DNA from: Nephrocerus scutellatus
Lineage: Eukaryota; Arthropoda; Insecta; Diptera; Pipunculidae
Length of the DNA: 64,000 nt
NCBI GenBank assembly: GCA_947095585.1
Contig: OX352764.1
Span: 76,742,816-76,806,815 of the forward strand
Direction of reading: 5' to 3'
The position numbers were made by a program, and so were the translations under genes. A model generated the notes under the pieces. That model was not told the DNA's origin, ran no database searches, and saw nothing but the letters and a program-made list of their open reading frames with translations. Positions 1 to 11,388 of the stretch are shown in pieces; position 1 is the stretch's first letter; every line of letters begins with the position of its first letter.

Positions 1-320
1 TGACAATTATTCCCTTATTCCACTCGTCGGGAAAACTTTCTGCCTTCCAAGCTCTACAAGAGGATATAAAAGCTATGCTGATGTTATTGGAGCGGCACGC
101 AGAAGCAGAAGTATCTAGTCATACCGACTTATTGATCTACTGGGAGTTAAGGTACGAGTTCGGGAAATTGTTACTTCCGGCAGCTCCGTTTGATTTGGGT
201 GCATATCGTTGGCGAATGCACGGTTAAGGACCATAGAAAAATTTTCCTTCCATCGCTTGAGCTGATCCTCATCTGAAACGAGTACGGCACCATCTAGGCC
301 TTTCGCCGGATGTTGGCTAG
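1..320 (-). pseudogene. RTE/Nimb-like LINE (family A), linker and start of reverse transcriptase
   Basis: Read on the minus strand, this piece carries the segment between endonuclease and reverse transcriptase of an APE-type non-LTR retrotransposon: an RTVYRITKELTG-like block, then a KRWKENFSMVLNRA block, then a region with stops, and finally the beginning of the DEWNKGIIV-like start of the RT domain. Positions 1-110 match positions 19119-19229 on the same strand almost base for base, so both belong to one LINE family. The RT continues beyond the left window edge. Upstream coding sequence resumes at 906 after an unrelated insert. Clade (RTE versus Nimb/I) cannot be settled by eye. Confidence 0.75.
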
Positions 321-354
321 AGCGGTAACCTGTCAGCTCTTTGGTGATTCTGTA

Positions 355-905
355 AACGGTTCTATTCTATCTATATTCTATTCTATTCTATTTTATTCTA
401 TCGCACCTGCTCGCTGCTTTCTCTGCTTCTGTTGTTATAGTATATTACAGAACGAGCAAGGAAAGTGGAGTTTATCGTGCGAGGTCGAAGCTTGACGAAC
501 GAGGCGGTAGCCGAGTTCGGCAATCTAACGAGCACGATGAGCACTTTTCTGCAAGTCGTTTACGCTATTTTTCACGCGTCCAAACCGGTTTTTTTTTGAT
601 AAAACGAGAGAGAAGCAGAAATGTGAGAATGTGTGTTCGCTGTGACTGCAGTAAATAACAAAGAAATGAATTTTTCACGCGTCCAAACCGGTTTTTCTGC
701 TAAATCGAGAGAGAAGCAGAAATCACAAACGACAAACAAAAGAGAATTCTTGCTCATGCGCAATGTGTTCGTTGAGGTTGTAGTAAATAACAAAAGACGT
801 TTATATCATAACATAATTAGTGTTGTTATGGGCTACTTTCGAGGCTAGTTTATAGCGTACGAAACAGTCACTTTCGTCTATGGGCGTGTGAAAATATAAT
901 TACGT
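355..905. mobile_element. MITE-like element, copy 1, inserted in family A LINE
   Basis: This non-coding insert separates two consecutive parts of the family A LINE. It matches the interval 54419-54950: both start near ATAGTATATTAC plus AACGAGC, both hold TTTTTCACRCG and GCTCATGCGCAATG blocks, and both end near GAAACAGTCACTTTCGTCTATGG followed by GTGTGAAAA. The TTTTTCAC block near the left end is an approximate inverse of the GTGTGAAAA block near the right end (873-900), consistent with terminal or subterminal inverted repeats. It encodes no transposase. The left part begins with a TTCTA-rich microsatellite (360-400). Exact ends and superfamily are unknown. Confidence 0.6.
567..772. repeat. 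103-bp tandem duplication inside MITE copy 1
   Basis: A block of about 54 bp starting ATTTTTCACGCGTCC and ending GAGAGAGAAGCAGAAAT occurs at 567 and again at 670, a spacing of 103 bp. The other copy of the element (54419-54950) has this block once, so the duplication arose in this copy. Confidence 0.8.
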
Positions 906-1870
906 TTGTCACGTCTAACACTACGCTACACTTCTCTCATTTTGCTTCGATACAGGGAATCTAGCATGATCCTCGCTGCTGCTGAGGTATCTACAATACG
1001 AGTTTTAAGTAGCTTACGTTCTTCAATCCACCTCCAGGTATCTTCGGTAATCCACGTGCTGTGCCTTGTCTGGCTTCTACCAAAAATACTTTCCGCTCCA
1101 GATTTGAAAACATTTTTCGCAACCTTCCAATGTTCTTGGATGGTTGTCGGCAGTGAGCTGCTGTTTGCTTCGACTCGTTGCGATAAATTATCCCTTAATT
1201 GTTGGCGTACTGAGGGGATCTTTAGCCGGTCGATGTTATACCTAGGCATTCGGATGATATTGCGGATTCTTTAAACTGATGCAGTATGTGGCTGGACAGT
1301 AGCTACCATAAGGTGATGATCCCGTACCATACCAATGTCGGCTTCTAAAACGTCGGCTGATCGCCACATGGTCGATTAGGTTGGAAGATGATTGCCTGTC
1401 AGTTGACACCCAGCTGACCTTGTGGCAAGTCTTATGCTCAAACATGGTGCCTCCTATGACAAGGTTGTTGGTGTTGCAGAAATCAACCAATCTTTCACCA
1501 TTGTCATTTCGTTCGCCGAGGCCGTGCTTCCAAATCACATGCTTGACTCCTTCATTGTCGTTGCCAACCTTGGCATTCAAGACCCCCATCGCGATGACGA
1601 TATCTCCGTTCGGCGTTGCATTGAATACAACGCTTAGCTGATTGTAGAAGTTGTCCTTTTCAACCTCAGCCGAGGTATTCGTTGGGGTGTAAGACTGTAT
1701 CATCGTGATGCGACGTACTCTAGTCCGAATTCTGGCCGATAAGATCCTATCACAAGATGATGTAGATGACTTGTACTGTTCTATTATCTTCCTGAATTGA
1801 GAGCAGTATATTTTGCAGTTGGTCAATACGTCTTTTCAGGCAATTAATTAAGGGGATATTAACAGTGTCA
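906..1870 (-). pseudogene. RTE/Nimb-like LINE (family A), endonuclease domain and linker
   Basis: Minus-strand coding remnant of an APE-type endonuclease. At 1242-1826 the reading frame contains SYTPTN, then LNAKVGNDNEG, then GERLVDFCNTNNLVIGGT, HKVSWVS and LIDHVAIS, the usual order of motifs in this enzyme, which nicks target DNA to prime reverse transcription. The expected Asp of the GDxNAK motif is Val here (GVLNAK). After IDHVAISRRFR the frame shifts; a DHHLM-like catalytic His motif can be read in another frame around 1310-1340. At 926-1249 an open stretch with ERKLLKTRIV is the linker toward the RT. The N-terminal part of the endonuclease is missing. The element is dead. Confidence 0.85.
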
Positions 1871-3344
1871 TCTGCGAATAAAATATTAATAATTACTTAG
1901 ATTTTTGGCAAACTCATACTCGTTAACTTATTTTATTAAGAACGAAAGAAAAATTCCGTCGAACTTTCAAAGCGAACAAAGGGTTTCATGACAATTGCTC
2001 CATTTGTTTGTGACATTAATAGAACAATTATCTATAAAGCCTAAATTTTAGTACAAAGTTCTCTCCTGAATACTTTTCATCTATTGGGGGGTTAAGATGT
2101 TACACTTTAAAATAAAGCATATTTTTGGTGCTTTTTAGGTAAATTAATATTGAGAGCCCGTCAGTCAATTTAAATCCCTGCTGGCTTCACCTAATCTCAC
2201 CTCGTTCAATCCCCGTAAAGCTGGCAAGAGTACACACAGCATGAACTCGCAATTCAAGAATAAACATCCCTGATCCGCCGTCATCATGACAGGTCTCCGG
2301 CAACAATCGTTCGAACGACCGTAACACGCCGACTCGACTCTACTCCCAAAGTATGAAATCTGCGAATTGCCGTGTCACCATTTGTTAGCATCACCAGCAT
2401 CATCATCGTCGTTTGATACGAATGCGTCGGAAGGGCGGGCAGTGCGTTAGCCGTGTCAAGACGTGTAATTGGCAACTTGAAAGCGGCTACGGCCGACAGT
2501 GCTTGTCACGGGCATGTTAACTTGACAGCATAATATTACAAATCCCTGCCAGTTACGTCGCAGTGGGATGAGGGAGATTCAGTACAAGAATTTGCTGCGA
2601 ATGGATCTGTATGATAGTCGGCTACGACTTGGAATTAAATCGACGGGTGTGAAGAATAAAATAAGAAACAGAATCTGTATATAACAGTTCTGCCCAGCAG
2701 TGTTGTGTTACTTATGTGCGGGAGTGCGTTAAGTACAATTTCAGGTGCAAATATAGATAGATAGATAGATACTCCAGGAGGGCTTAAGCTAGCGTTAATT
2801 ACAAACAGGCTGCAGGGTGAGTAGGAATTTTATCTAAGTTGTTCCAATATATTGTTTTAAATGTTTTTATACATTTTTTTTGGTTTAGATATTGAATGCC
2901 TTGAGAAGGTAAATTGAATTTGGGTTCTTTGAATTTTATTTTAGAAAAGTTATTACGATAAAATTAAATAAATAAAGTGTGAGGAAATATTATGCTAATT
3001 AAATTTTTGTAGTCACTATAGAACTTGGATGTTATGGAGGCGACTATCTAGTTCTATGAACTAGGTCTTATAACTATCAGTCTATAGACTGAATTATCTC
3101 AAAAGGATTTCAGTTTCATGAAAAAACCCTTTTTATACTTTTCTTCCTAAAACTATCACAATAAAAATGCATTCGTAGCATTGGCATGGATGTGGATATG
3201 GAATATTATTCAAACATTATTATAAATTGTCTAAATGCCTAGAATAAAACATTTTAATTTTTAATTAAAATTAATATTATGTAATTTTTACTGAAATTCC
3301 TGGACGTCTGCCAACGCTTGTCTTCTCAATCGAACTACTCAAAT
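1871..3344. other. No gene seen; AT-rich intergenic DNA with a (GATA)n tract
   Basis: I see no coding sequence that resembles a known family. A short (ATAG)n microsatellite lies at 2753-2771. The remainder is AT-rich with scattered stops in all frames. Confidence 0.6.
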
Positions 3345-3500
3345 TATTTACAGTACCCGACATGACGTATATATAGCTGTTGTTGTTTAAAAAGAGTGAC
3401 TGTGGTAGAAAGTACCAAGCATTCAAAGCTTTAATTTGACATTTGACGACGGTACGTTGTTTAGTATTTGTACGGCAGCAATCAATAGTGAACGCTCTCA
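3345..3500 (+). mobile_element. Mariner 5' end fragment
   Basis: About 155 bp here is the reverse complement of 11230-11385, which is the 5' end of a mariner element. Shared blocks include TTTGACATTTGACG, CGTTGTTTAGTATTTGTACGGCAGC and AGAGTGACTGTGGTAGAAAGTA. The outermost terminal bases are lost (it starts in the CGACATGACGTAT part of the terminal repeat). Only the 5' untranslated region and the first codons remain; no transposase follows, because RTE-like family B sequence begins about 40 bp on. Confidence 0.75.
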
Positions 3501-3540
3501 ATGAAATTTAGACATGAAAAAATTGGTTATCGTTATGTGA

Positions 3541-4028
3541 TCATCATCATCATATTTGGCTCTATAACCGGGGTCCGGTCCCGACCGCCCGCAAAAAGTC
3601 TATCCACCGGTCCAGATTTCGAGCCGATGTTATCCAGTTGGGCATCGCTAAACTCGGATCGTCCTGCTCTACGCCATCTTTCCAGCGTAGGCTTGGCCGG
3701 ACTCGCTGTCGTGTTCCATAAATCCTACCGCAAAGGACTTTCCGAGCAGGATCCTCTTCGCCCATGCGAAATAGGTATCCTGCCCACCGGAGCCTACCAA
3801 GCTTAATTCTCTTCACGATGTCGACATCGCGGTAACGCTCGTAGATCTCATCATTATAGAGTCTCCGGAATTGTCCTTATTCACATACGGGGCCAGCAAT
3901 TCTCCAAAAGGCTTTTCTCTCGAACGCGGCTTAGAGGTCAGAATGCTTTTAACTAAGCCCCCAAGTCTCGGATCCATATGTAAGTGCTCGTATGACCATT
4001 GTCTTATATACAAGCAGCTTGGATGTTA
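3541..4028 (-). pseudogene. RTE-like LINE (family B) copy 1: RT C-terminus and 3' tail
   Basis: Minus-strand C-terminal coding region of an RTE-like LINE: ALTYGSETWGL, AAFERK, RRLYNDEIYERY, IKLGRLRWAGYL, PSLRWKDGVEQD and NWITSARNLDRW in order. This matches 37310-37600 and 34040-34350. Several frames are needed, so it is a pseudogene. The element ends at low coordinates in a short ATG/GAT microsatellite (ATCATCATCATCAT on the plus strand at 3541), the same 3' end as at 10209. Its upstream half continues at 5227; the two halves are separated by a CR1-type insertion. Confidence 0.85.
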
Positions 4029-5226
4029 TTTTTTTTTTTTTTTTTTATAATTCGCGCACGCTTCAAGGGGTTCGCACCCTTATAATGCTCGGCTATATGC
4101 TTGGCACAGCGTGGGCGTTAAGGAAGAGGAGGAGAAAAGAGGAGATGTCTATGAGCTCGTGTTTTGAATGCCTGTGGATCATAGTGATGTGGGAAGACAG
4201 AGCTTGGCAGAGCAGTTGTACGGCTGAAGAACGAATCCCTGAATTTAACTGTACGTCCGAAGATGGGCTTGAGGGTAAACTGATGAGCATTTAGAGCGCC
4301 ACGAGTATTGCGGTTGAATTCAAGGAGAGGTGGCATGCAGCTGGCTATTTCTCTTGAGCACCGCTGGTAGAAGAAACGATAAAACAGTGACAAGCAAGAA
4401 ACGTTCCTGCGGTGTTCAAGCGAATCTATTGATTTCGCTATATTTTCGTCACCGATAAGTTTTATCGCGCGGTTTTGTATTCTATCTAGCTTATGCAAAG
4501 AAGTCTTAGGCGCACCAGACCAGATATGGCAATTGTACTCAAGTTTAGGGCGAAGAAAAGCCTTGTATATGGTAGCCACATCAGATGGAGTGAAATATGT
4601 CTTGCACCGGGCTAGAAAACCTAAACATTTCGCAGCATTTTTAGCGACGGTAAACATGTGGTCATTCCAACGAAGCTTGTCGTTAACGCACATACCGAGA
4701 ATTGCGAGATTTTCAGTTTCCTCGATGCAAGTGCCATTCATGGATAATGACATGGGGTTAAGTATTCGCTTTGACGACAGGAGACAACATTGGGTTTTGG
4801 AAGCGTTAAATTCTACTCGATTGATTTCTCCCCATTGTATTATGCTCTCAAGGTCAGAATTCAACGAGCTTAACATACAAAGTTGTTTGTGTTCCACATC
4901 AGAAGTGGAGGGACGTTCCACAAACTTATATGAGAAGCTGAGTGTGCTGTCGTCAGCGAAAGAGTGAATTGGATTAGAAGTCACAGATAAGAGATCATTA
5001 ATAAAAATGAGAAAGAGTGTCGGGGACAGAACAGAGCCCTGGGGAACGCCAGCATTTATGTGGTGTATTTCAGACTTGAAACCGTCCAAAACAACTTGAA
5101 TTGAGCGGTCCAAAAGCTTCTAATCCAATGAAGCAGCTTATCATCAACACCATAAGCACGCATTTTAGACAAAAGAGCTTGATGCCAAACTCTGTCAAAT
5201 GCCTTTGAAATATCGAGTGCAACAGC
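4029..5226 (-). mobile_element. 5'-truncated CR1/Jockey-superfamily LINE nested in family B
   Basis: An 18-base T run at 4029-4046 is the poly(A) tail of a minus-strand retrotransposon whose RT reads from about 5226 down to 4118. The 5' boundary at 5226 falls just after the first recognisable codons of the AVALDISKAF motif; beyond it the family B coding sequence resumes (KSRNLT near 5260), and below the T run it continues with KLLVYKTM (near 4010). This geometry is that of target-primed insertion with 5' truncation. A short CAGCTT occurs at both edges, but I cannot confirm it as the target duplication. Confidence 0.85.
4118..5226 (-). pseudogene. CR1/Jockey-type reverse transcriptase, partial
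   Basis: The longest open reading stretch in the window (331 codons, 4118-5113), extended upstream to 5226 in another frame. The upstream part shows ALDISKAFDRVWH (RT motif A with its Asp) and LLHWIRSF; a frameshift near 5112 then leads into DRSIQVVLDG. In the long frame GVPQGSVLSP lies at residues 22-31 and the catalytic FADD box at residues 52-55, followed by NASKTQ, LGMCVNDKLRW and a C-terminal thumb with LEYNCHIW and a TRGA..H region. It would have made cDNA from the element's own RNA at a nicked target. The finger part of RT, the endonuclease and ORF1 are absent. Clade could be CR1 or a Jockey relative. Confidence 0.85.
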
Positions 5227-7060
5227 TTAATATAGATGCAACTTATGGTTAAGTTCCTGGATTTGAAGAGTCTTGACAGACTATAGTAGGCTTTTTTGGC
5301 TTTAAGCAACAGTGTGCGTATTTCTGGTTCCATGCTGTTATTGGCTGCTACAGTTGACCCGAAAAAGTTAAAGGATTGCACTACTTCAAATTAGTGCTCC
5401 ACTATTTGAATTTAGGGACCAATGTTGGATCTTCTACTCGCACACGTGGCCACCATGTACTTTGTTTTGCTCTCATTTACGTGCAGCCCCAGATTTCATG
5501 CCGCCTGCTCGATCTGGATGAAAGCTTCCTGTACATCTCTTCGGTTTCTACCAACGATGTCAATATCGTGTGCGAAAGCCAGTATCTGAATGGACTTATA
5601 GAGGATTGTTCCTCAAGCCGGTACGTCAGAGTCTCGGATCACTTTCTCCAACGCCAGGTTGAAAAGGACGCAGGCCAGTCCATCCCCTTGTCGGACCCCG
5701 TTATAGATGTTGAATGGGCTTGATAGTGATCTTGATATTTTTACTTAACTTATATTATTGGTCATGGGCAACCTACATCGTCGTGTCAGTTTATTTGTGA
5801 TACCGAATTCTCTCATGGCTTTAAAAAGTTCTACTCTGGCTATGCTATCATAGGCGGCTTTAAAGTCTACAAAAAGGTGGTATAGTTTCGAAACCTAGAC
5901 ATTTTTCCATCACCTGCCTAAGGGTGTAAATCTAATTAGTTGTTGATTTGTCTGCGAATAAGCCACACTGGTATGGATCAGTGATTACTTTAGCATATGG
6001 GGCTATCCTGTCTTGAAGGACAGAGGAAAATAATTGCTGCATTTTGTGACATCTCCCTCCTTATGTATGGGGACAGGATGCCTCTTCGCCAGTCTTCTGG
6101 CATAGCTTCTTCCTCCCATACTTGCACTATTATTTCATGAATTGCTTGGTGGAATGTGGGCTTCCTATGAGTACTGCCTAAGATGGAGTCAGAAGTACTA
6201 ATGACAGTATTTTTAAAGCATGTCCATTTCTCTTCTACGGCTGACATCTCAGCCCCAGGACTTACTTTCCCTGCATTTAGGGCGAGTCCTATCGCTTGAC
6301 CGTAGTCAAGTCTTTCAGTACGAAAGGCAGCCGTGTTGACTCGAATCTGATTCGCGGATGCTGTCTTTCTTGATGATGCAATCTACGCTCGGAGCACCAT
6401 ACCAACAAGATAGTGGTCCGAGTCGACGTTTTCACCTTGGTACGTTGGTACCGCCATCCATTTCGGGTTTTGGCGGCGGTCTATCAACACGTGGTCTATC
6501 TGGTTGCGAGTGGCTTCATTAGGAGATACCCAGGTGGCTTTGTGGATATTTTTACGCGCAAGCCTTGTACTCGCAACGACGAAATTATTGCTTGCTGTCA
6601 TCTGTATGACTCGTTGTCCATTATCATTAGTGTTCTCGTGTAAGCGATGGGTGAAAATTTACTGCCTGAATACTGGCTCCCTATGATTTTTACATCATAC
6701 TGCGTGCAGGAATTCTTCTTTTTTATTATCTGAGGAATCCTCTGTAGGTACGTGAACGTTTATGAGGATTATGTTTTTAAATTTGCCCCGCACGCGAAGG
6801 GTGCATACTCGTTCAATTATAGCTTTAAAGCCGATAACGGTGGGTTTCATTATTATGCTGACTAGAAACCCCACCCGAGCACATGATGTCTTGCATGACA
6901 GCTGTAATATATATCATATTCTGATTTTTGTAAGACACCATTCCCCGTCCATCGCATCTCCTAATTGCTGTTATGTCAGCATTATATTTGGACAGGGTAT
7001 CGGCCAGCTGCTGTGCAGCTCGAGCTCTATACAGTTAGCGTACGTTCCATGAGTAAATAA
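5227..7060 (-). pseudogene. RTE-like LINE (family B) copy 1: endonuclease and RT
   Basis: Minus strand, read from 7060 down. Endonuclease remnants come first: INVHVPTEDSSD, then NGQRVIQMTASNNFVVAST, RKNIHKATWVS, NQIDHVLIDRR and VDSDHYLVGM (6383-6780). A linker follows (VEEKWTCFKNTV near 6230), then a jump into the RT start (HEIIVQVWEEEAMPEDW, 6090-6150), which indicates an internal deletion near 6170. RT pieces follow in several frames: LRQVMEKC, FNIYNGVRQGDGL near 5700, a degenerate active-site region reading AFAHDIDIVGR (AHD where YADD is expected), and VQSFNFFGSTV near 5370. Multiple stops and shifts. The C-terminus is at 3541-4028. Confidence 0.85.
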
Positions 7061-7149
7061 TATATTGGGTAACTCACCCAGGCGAGGCTGTAAGAGTTGT
7101 CAACACAAACATCGCAGTGATCAACCTAATAAGGTAAGTACACCAGAAA

Positions 7150-8025
7150 TGGAGAAAAAATTCACCAAATTGTTTTGGATTATCGTTAACTGAAAGTGCG
7201 TAAGCTATCAGATATGGGAGGCATATAAAAAAGTGATGTACATCTGATTTGACTGATCATTTGGACATGAGAAAGCTGATCGGAAGATGGGTGCCGCGAT
7301 TACTCATAATGGAACAAAAACTACATCGTGAGGGTGTTCAATCGAGTGTTTGGCGAAGTTTACAGGATTGGACAACAATAAAGATGAGCTTTTGCGTCGA
7401 TTTATAACCGTGGATGAAGGGTCCATCAGACGAAGGAATAGTCAAAACGATGACTGAGACGCGGCTCCAAAAAGGCGAAGAAAATTCTATCTGCAGGCAA
7501 GTTAATGGTGGCAGTTTTGCTTGGATGCGCGTTGTATAACTTTGATTGACTATCTTTAGAAAAGAAAAATAACCATCAGCGTTTATAATGCGAACTTATT
7601 ACAGAGTTTGAAAGATGAAATCAAGAAAAAACGGTCGCATTTGGCGAAAAAAAAACTGTTGTTTCATCTAGATAAGGCACCAGTTCATAGATCCGTCATC
7701 GTGATGGCCAAAATCAATGAAGTAAAGTTCGAATTACTTACTCATGCACTCTATTCGCCAAATTTAGCCCCTCGGATCATTTCCGAACTTGAAAAAATGG
7801 CTCGGTGGTAAAAGATTTGCCAACAATGGATTCTGCGATTGATGGCTATTTTAAGGAGCTCGACGATTCTCACTATAAACAGGGTATCGAAGCTATGAAC
7901 ATCGCTGGGAAAAGTGTTTCGTACTCAAAGAAGAATATCTAGAGAAATAAAAATATTTCTTCCCAAATTGTTTGTGTTTTCTTTGTTAGGTCGGGTAATT
8001 CTGGGACTACCCTCATATTTATTCA
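7150..8025 (+). mobile_element. Mariner copy (5'-deleted) with 3' terminal repeat
   Basis: Plus-strand mariner transposase pseudogene. In order: LKVRKLSD-like text near 7190, LDMRKLIGRWVPRLL near 7265-7310, RRFITVDEG (first catalytic Asp kept) near 7395, EIKKKRSHLAKKKLLFHLDKAPVHRS (second Asp kept) at 7617-7700, LLTHALYSPNLAPR near 7735, and GKRFANNGF. The third catalytic residue, in the SDYWLF motif of relatives, is destroyed (APRIISEL). The open stretch at 7608-7811 is part of it. The 3' end reads TTCTGGGACTACCCTCATAT, matching the outer end of the mariner at 11385. The N-terminal DNA-binding part is missing. Confidence 0.8.
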
Positions 8026-10208
8026 TAGTTCACATTACAGAGCAGTTTATTAGTTCATATTCATTACATTCATTCCAACTTCCATAGATTAAGGCCAAAA
8101 ATTATGAACGCATCACCGTGATAAATGTACGATACACATAAGAACGCTAAACAGCATTAAAAGGGATATTCGTAAGCTCACCGCTTAACAATTGAAAAGA
8201 CAATTAAATGTGAAATAATAAAACGCACTCTCATCGTCTATTATTATCATCCCAGTAGCGGTGTGATGTGTTACAACTGCTAATTAAAATTTATGAAAAT
8301 CAAAAGGAAAACTGTCCATCAAACAAATTCCCAGCGACGCCTTTTCTCGCTTTCTCTACCCTTATCAACAGCCAGCAGTTAAATATGAGTATGTAGTTCT
8401 TTCTTTGTAATTTTGTTACTTCCGTCATCCCTCATCAGTTCCCTCCATTATTAGTGTCGCAACAACAGTTCACAACTCTCATTAGATAATCTCATATATC
8501 AGTTGTTGTCATCGGAGTACGTAGATTGCAGTGAAGTGAATTGAAGTGGCCTCTGTTATTCATTTGACATTTGAATGATGTCAGCGGATTTGAAGTTCCA
8601 ACCCCTAATGACACATCTTACACATGCAACACTCAAGGCAACGAAACGTAACGCACATTCGTCATGTCAGCTAAATACCAGTTGTTGTTGTCACCATCCT
8701 ACCACAAATTATACAGTCTGTCGCATTTTGGGTTGGCAAGCGAGATTGTGGAGTGAAAATACGTGCTGAAGAGCGATCGGGAAAAGTCCTTTACTGTGTT
8801 GCTTTTCTTTTTTGCTAGTTCCAGAAACAGAGAATCTATGCATTTGCCGCCGTAGTCGTTAGTGTCGAAAAACAAAACAAAAATTGACGTATGTTTGAGT
8901 GAAATGTGACATTTTGATGTCAACCGAAATTATACGACAATTACATAGTTAAACAGCTGAGGAAGGATAAACCTCCAGGCAGGGGTGCACCATGATAATG
9001 ATGGGTATCGTGTGTGTCTCACATAAAAATAAAACAAAAAACTCATATTACAAAGAAGAATTTTTTTCCTATTTCTCTGTCGTTATTATCGTCATCATGT
9101 CCTTGTGTTGTGTTGAAATTGTGAGCGGTACTCATTCGTCACTCAAACACAGCGCGTCATTGTGTCAATGTCATTATCATGTTTCACGTCGAGTTGAGTT
9201 GTATTGTTGCATGAATAATGTGTGTGAGTTCATTGTGTATGTGTGTTTTGCATGCTCTTTTCAAAGGCTATCACCAAGAAGGAGGATAGTCTGTTCCTAT
9301 TCTGTGCAGCATTTCATTACAATTAACTCAACGTCGGACGGACATAGGTACATCACAATGAGTGTTATTGTAGTGTGAGTGACAACGACAACTTTGGTGA
9401 CGAGAATGACGGCATTAAATACCAGCAAATATTTGCGGATTATACTTGACACTTACATCGGCGATAAGTGAATAACATCGGACGGGGTTAGTTTTTATGG
9501 CGGGTGAAGGCAATGTCTTTAGATAAGAACGCCAAGGAATGAGTTGTATCAGAGAGAACTTATGATACTTAGGTATTCCCCCTATAGTTATAAGTACACT
9601 TGATCTGCTTATTAGGAAAAACGTAAACTTCAAACTTTTAGTGTTTTAAAGTTTAATTTAAGTTATTTGGACTTCATTCAACTGTATCACGACATTATTT
9701 TCCTTCAATCTGTAAACAATGATAGTCAGAATTCCATTCGTCAGTAATCGATATTACTTTTAATGTGTTATTCGTATTTATACCAAAAGACAAGAAGAAA
9801 ACATTTTCAATGTTTTTTTAATGGAATGTTAAAATTACAAAAACTTATTACAGTATGACCTCGGTAAACGCAACTAATAGAAATCAGGGCTGTTGCATTA
9901 ATTGAGGTTGTTGCAAAAACCGAGTCACAAATTTCCGAGTTAAAGATGAACATAAAACAACGAATTAACGAAGTAAATGATAATAAAGCACACTGTTTTT
10001 TAGTTTATATCACAATTTAATTCATCAATCAATTAATAACTTTAGTTAAAAAAGGAAATAACAAAAGTTACGAATTCATAGATAGGTAGGAAAATATGTG
10101 CATACATATTTGAATGGTTTTTTTAAGAAGTCTGAAATGTTTGACTGTGTTTTCTTATATTCAATACTTTTAATCACAGCCAACTCCTTTAATTTATGAA
10201 GATTTAGA
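8026..10208. other. No gene seen; unique-looking AT-rich DNA
   Basis: Several short open frames exist (for example 8992-9378 plus), but none shows family motifs, biased codon use or a domain I recognise. I see no repeat shared with the rest of the window. Confidence 0.5.
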
Positions 10209-10307
10209 ATCATCATCATATTTGGCTCTAAAACCGGAGTTCGGTCCTGGCATCCCGCAAAAACTCTCTCCACCGGTCCCGATTATGAGCCGATATCATC
10301 CAGTTTA
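10209..10307 (-). mobile_element. Family B LINE 3' end fragment
   Basis: About 98 bp matches 3541-3640: an ATCATCATCATA microsatellite tail followed by TTTGGCTCTAAAACCGG, GGTCC, CCCGCAAAAA and TCCACCGGTCC. It is the last stretch of the family B LINE and its (TGA)n-like tail, an extreme 5' truncation. Confidence 0.8.
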
Positions 10308-10339
10308 GAATATCTTCCAATAAACCACTAAATGCATAT

Positions 10340-10558
10340 GTTAAGTAAATTGTAAATGCTTTCAATATTTTTCTACGGCTCTATCTTTGATGCTACTCAA
10401 CGGAAGTTCATCTTCTTCTTCCGATTCACTGTTCGGTGACATAATAACGCTCCAACACTTCACAAAGGCGTTACAGGTGCAGCTTAATCGCAAATTAAAC
10501 TTTTTTATCTTCGTTTCTAAGTCCGATCCCTCACTTCCAACAAGATGTGCCAACAAAC
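10340..10558 (-). pseudogene. Possible pogo/Jerky-type transposase C-terminus
   Basis: A minus-strand open stretch reads NAFVKCWSVIMSP, then SESEEEDELPLSSI. An acidic serine-rich linker followed by an LPLS motif resembles the C-terminal tails of pogo/Tigger/Jerky-type transposases. No DDE core is present, so this is a weak call; it could be an unrelated acidic tail. It directly abuts the mariner remnant at 10560. Confidence 0.3.
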
Positions 10559-10559
10559 A

Positions 10560-11388
10560 AGCTTTTTTTATTCAAAAGTTTTGTTAAATTGATCCATTGG
10601 TTGCAAAATAGCAGTACAGTTTCTTGATGAAACAAAACTTTTTTCTTCTCCAAATATGGCCTTTTTTTCTGAATTTCATCATTCAAACGCTGCAATAAGT
10701 TGAATAATACACGCCGATGATTGTTTTCTTCCTTTCTGACAATTCCTGCAAACCTACAATTCGCCTTCTTTGGAGTCAATTCTCCCCTTTCAGTCCATTA
10801 TTTTGACTGATCCTCCATCTCGGGTGTGAAGTGACGGACCCATATTTCATTCATAGTTATAAATCGACGCAAAAACTCGGCTTTATTGCTGTGAAACTAC
10901 GCCAAACACACACTTAATTGAAACATCCTCACGACGATGTTTTTGTTCCATTGTGAGTAATCGCGGCTCCCATCTTGCGCACAACTTTCTCATATCCAAA
11001 TTATCAGTCAAAATGCTCTTTTTGAAATCTGCTAGTCTTCGCACTTTCAGTCGACGGTCATCGAATACCATTTTGTTGTGGTTTTTCACAATTTCTGGTG
11101 ACTGCGATGTTCGTTTTCACAAATCGTACGGCCTCGCTTAAAATCTGGCATCCCATATTTTTTGTTGCAAACGAAGAAGCAGACTTATTCCTCAGAGTAG
11201 AATCTAACTCGGTTTTGATGTGCATTTGAGCGTTTACTATTGATGGCTGCCGTACAAATACTAAACAACGTAGCGACTTCAAACGTCAAATTTAAGCTTT
11301 GTAAGGTTGTTACTTTCTACCACAGTCATTCTTTTTAAATAACAACCGCTATCTATACGTCAGGTGGGGAACCTCTGGGACTACCCTC
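10560..11388 (-). mobile_element. Mariner copy 3 (minus strand), 3'-deleted
   Basis: Minus-strand mariner read from 11388 downward. The outer end reads TCTGGGACTACCCTCGTAT on the plus strand, the same terminal repeat as at 8020. Coding remnants in order: DFKRGRTICENEHRS (N-terminal region, near 11140), MVFDDRRLKVRRLADF (11050), LDMRKLCARWEPRLLTMEQKH (about 10990), AEFLRRFITMNEIWVRHFTPE (10870, with Asn where the first catalytic Asp is expected), then RLNDEIQKKRPYLEKKKVLFHQ (10650). The frame is lost after the second catalytic region and the 3' terminal repeat is missing. It is closely related to the copies at 3345 and 7150. Confidence 0.85.

Noticed and set aside
4533..4967. 144-codon plus-strand frame
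   Set aside because: It is antisense to the CR1-type reverse transcriptase, which has the catalytic motifs.
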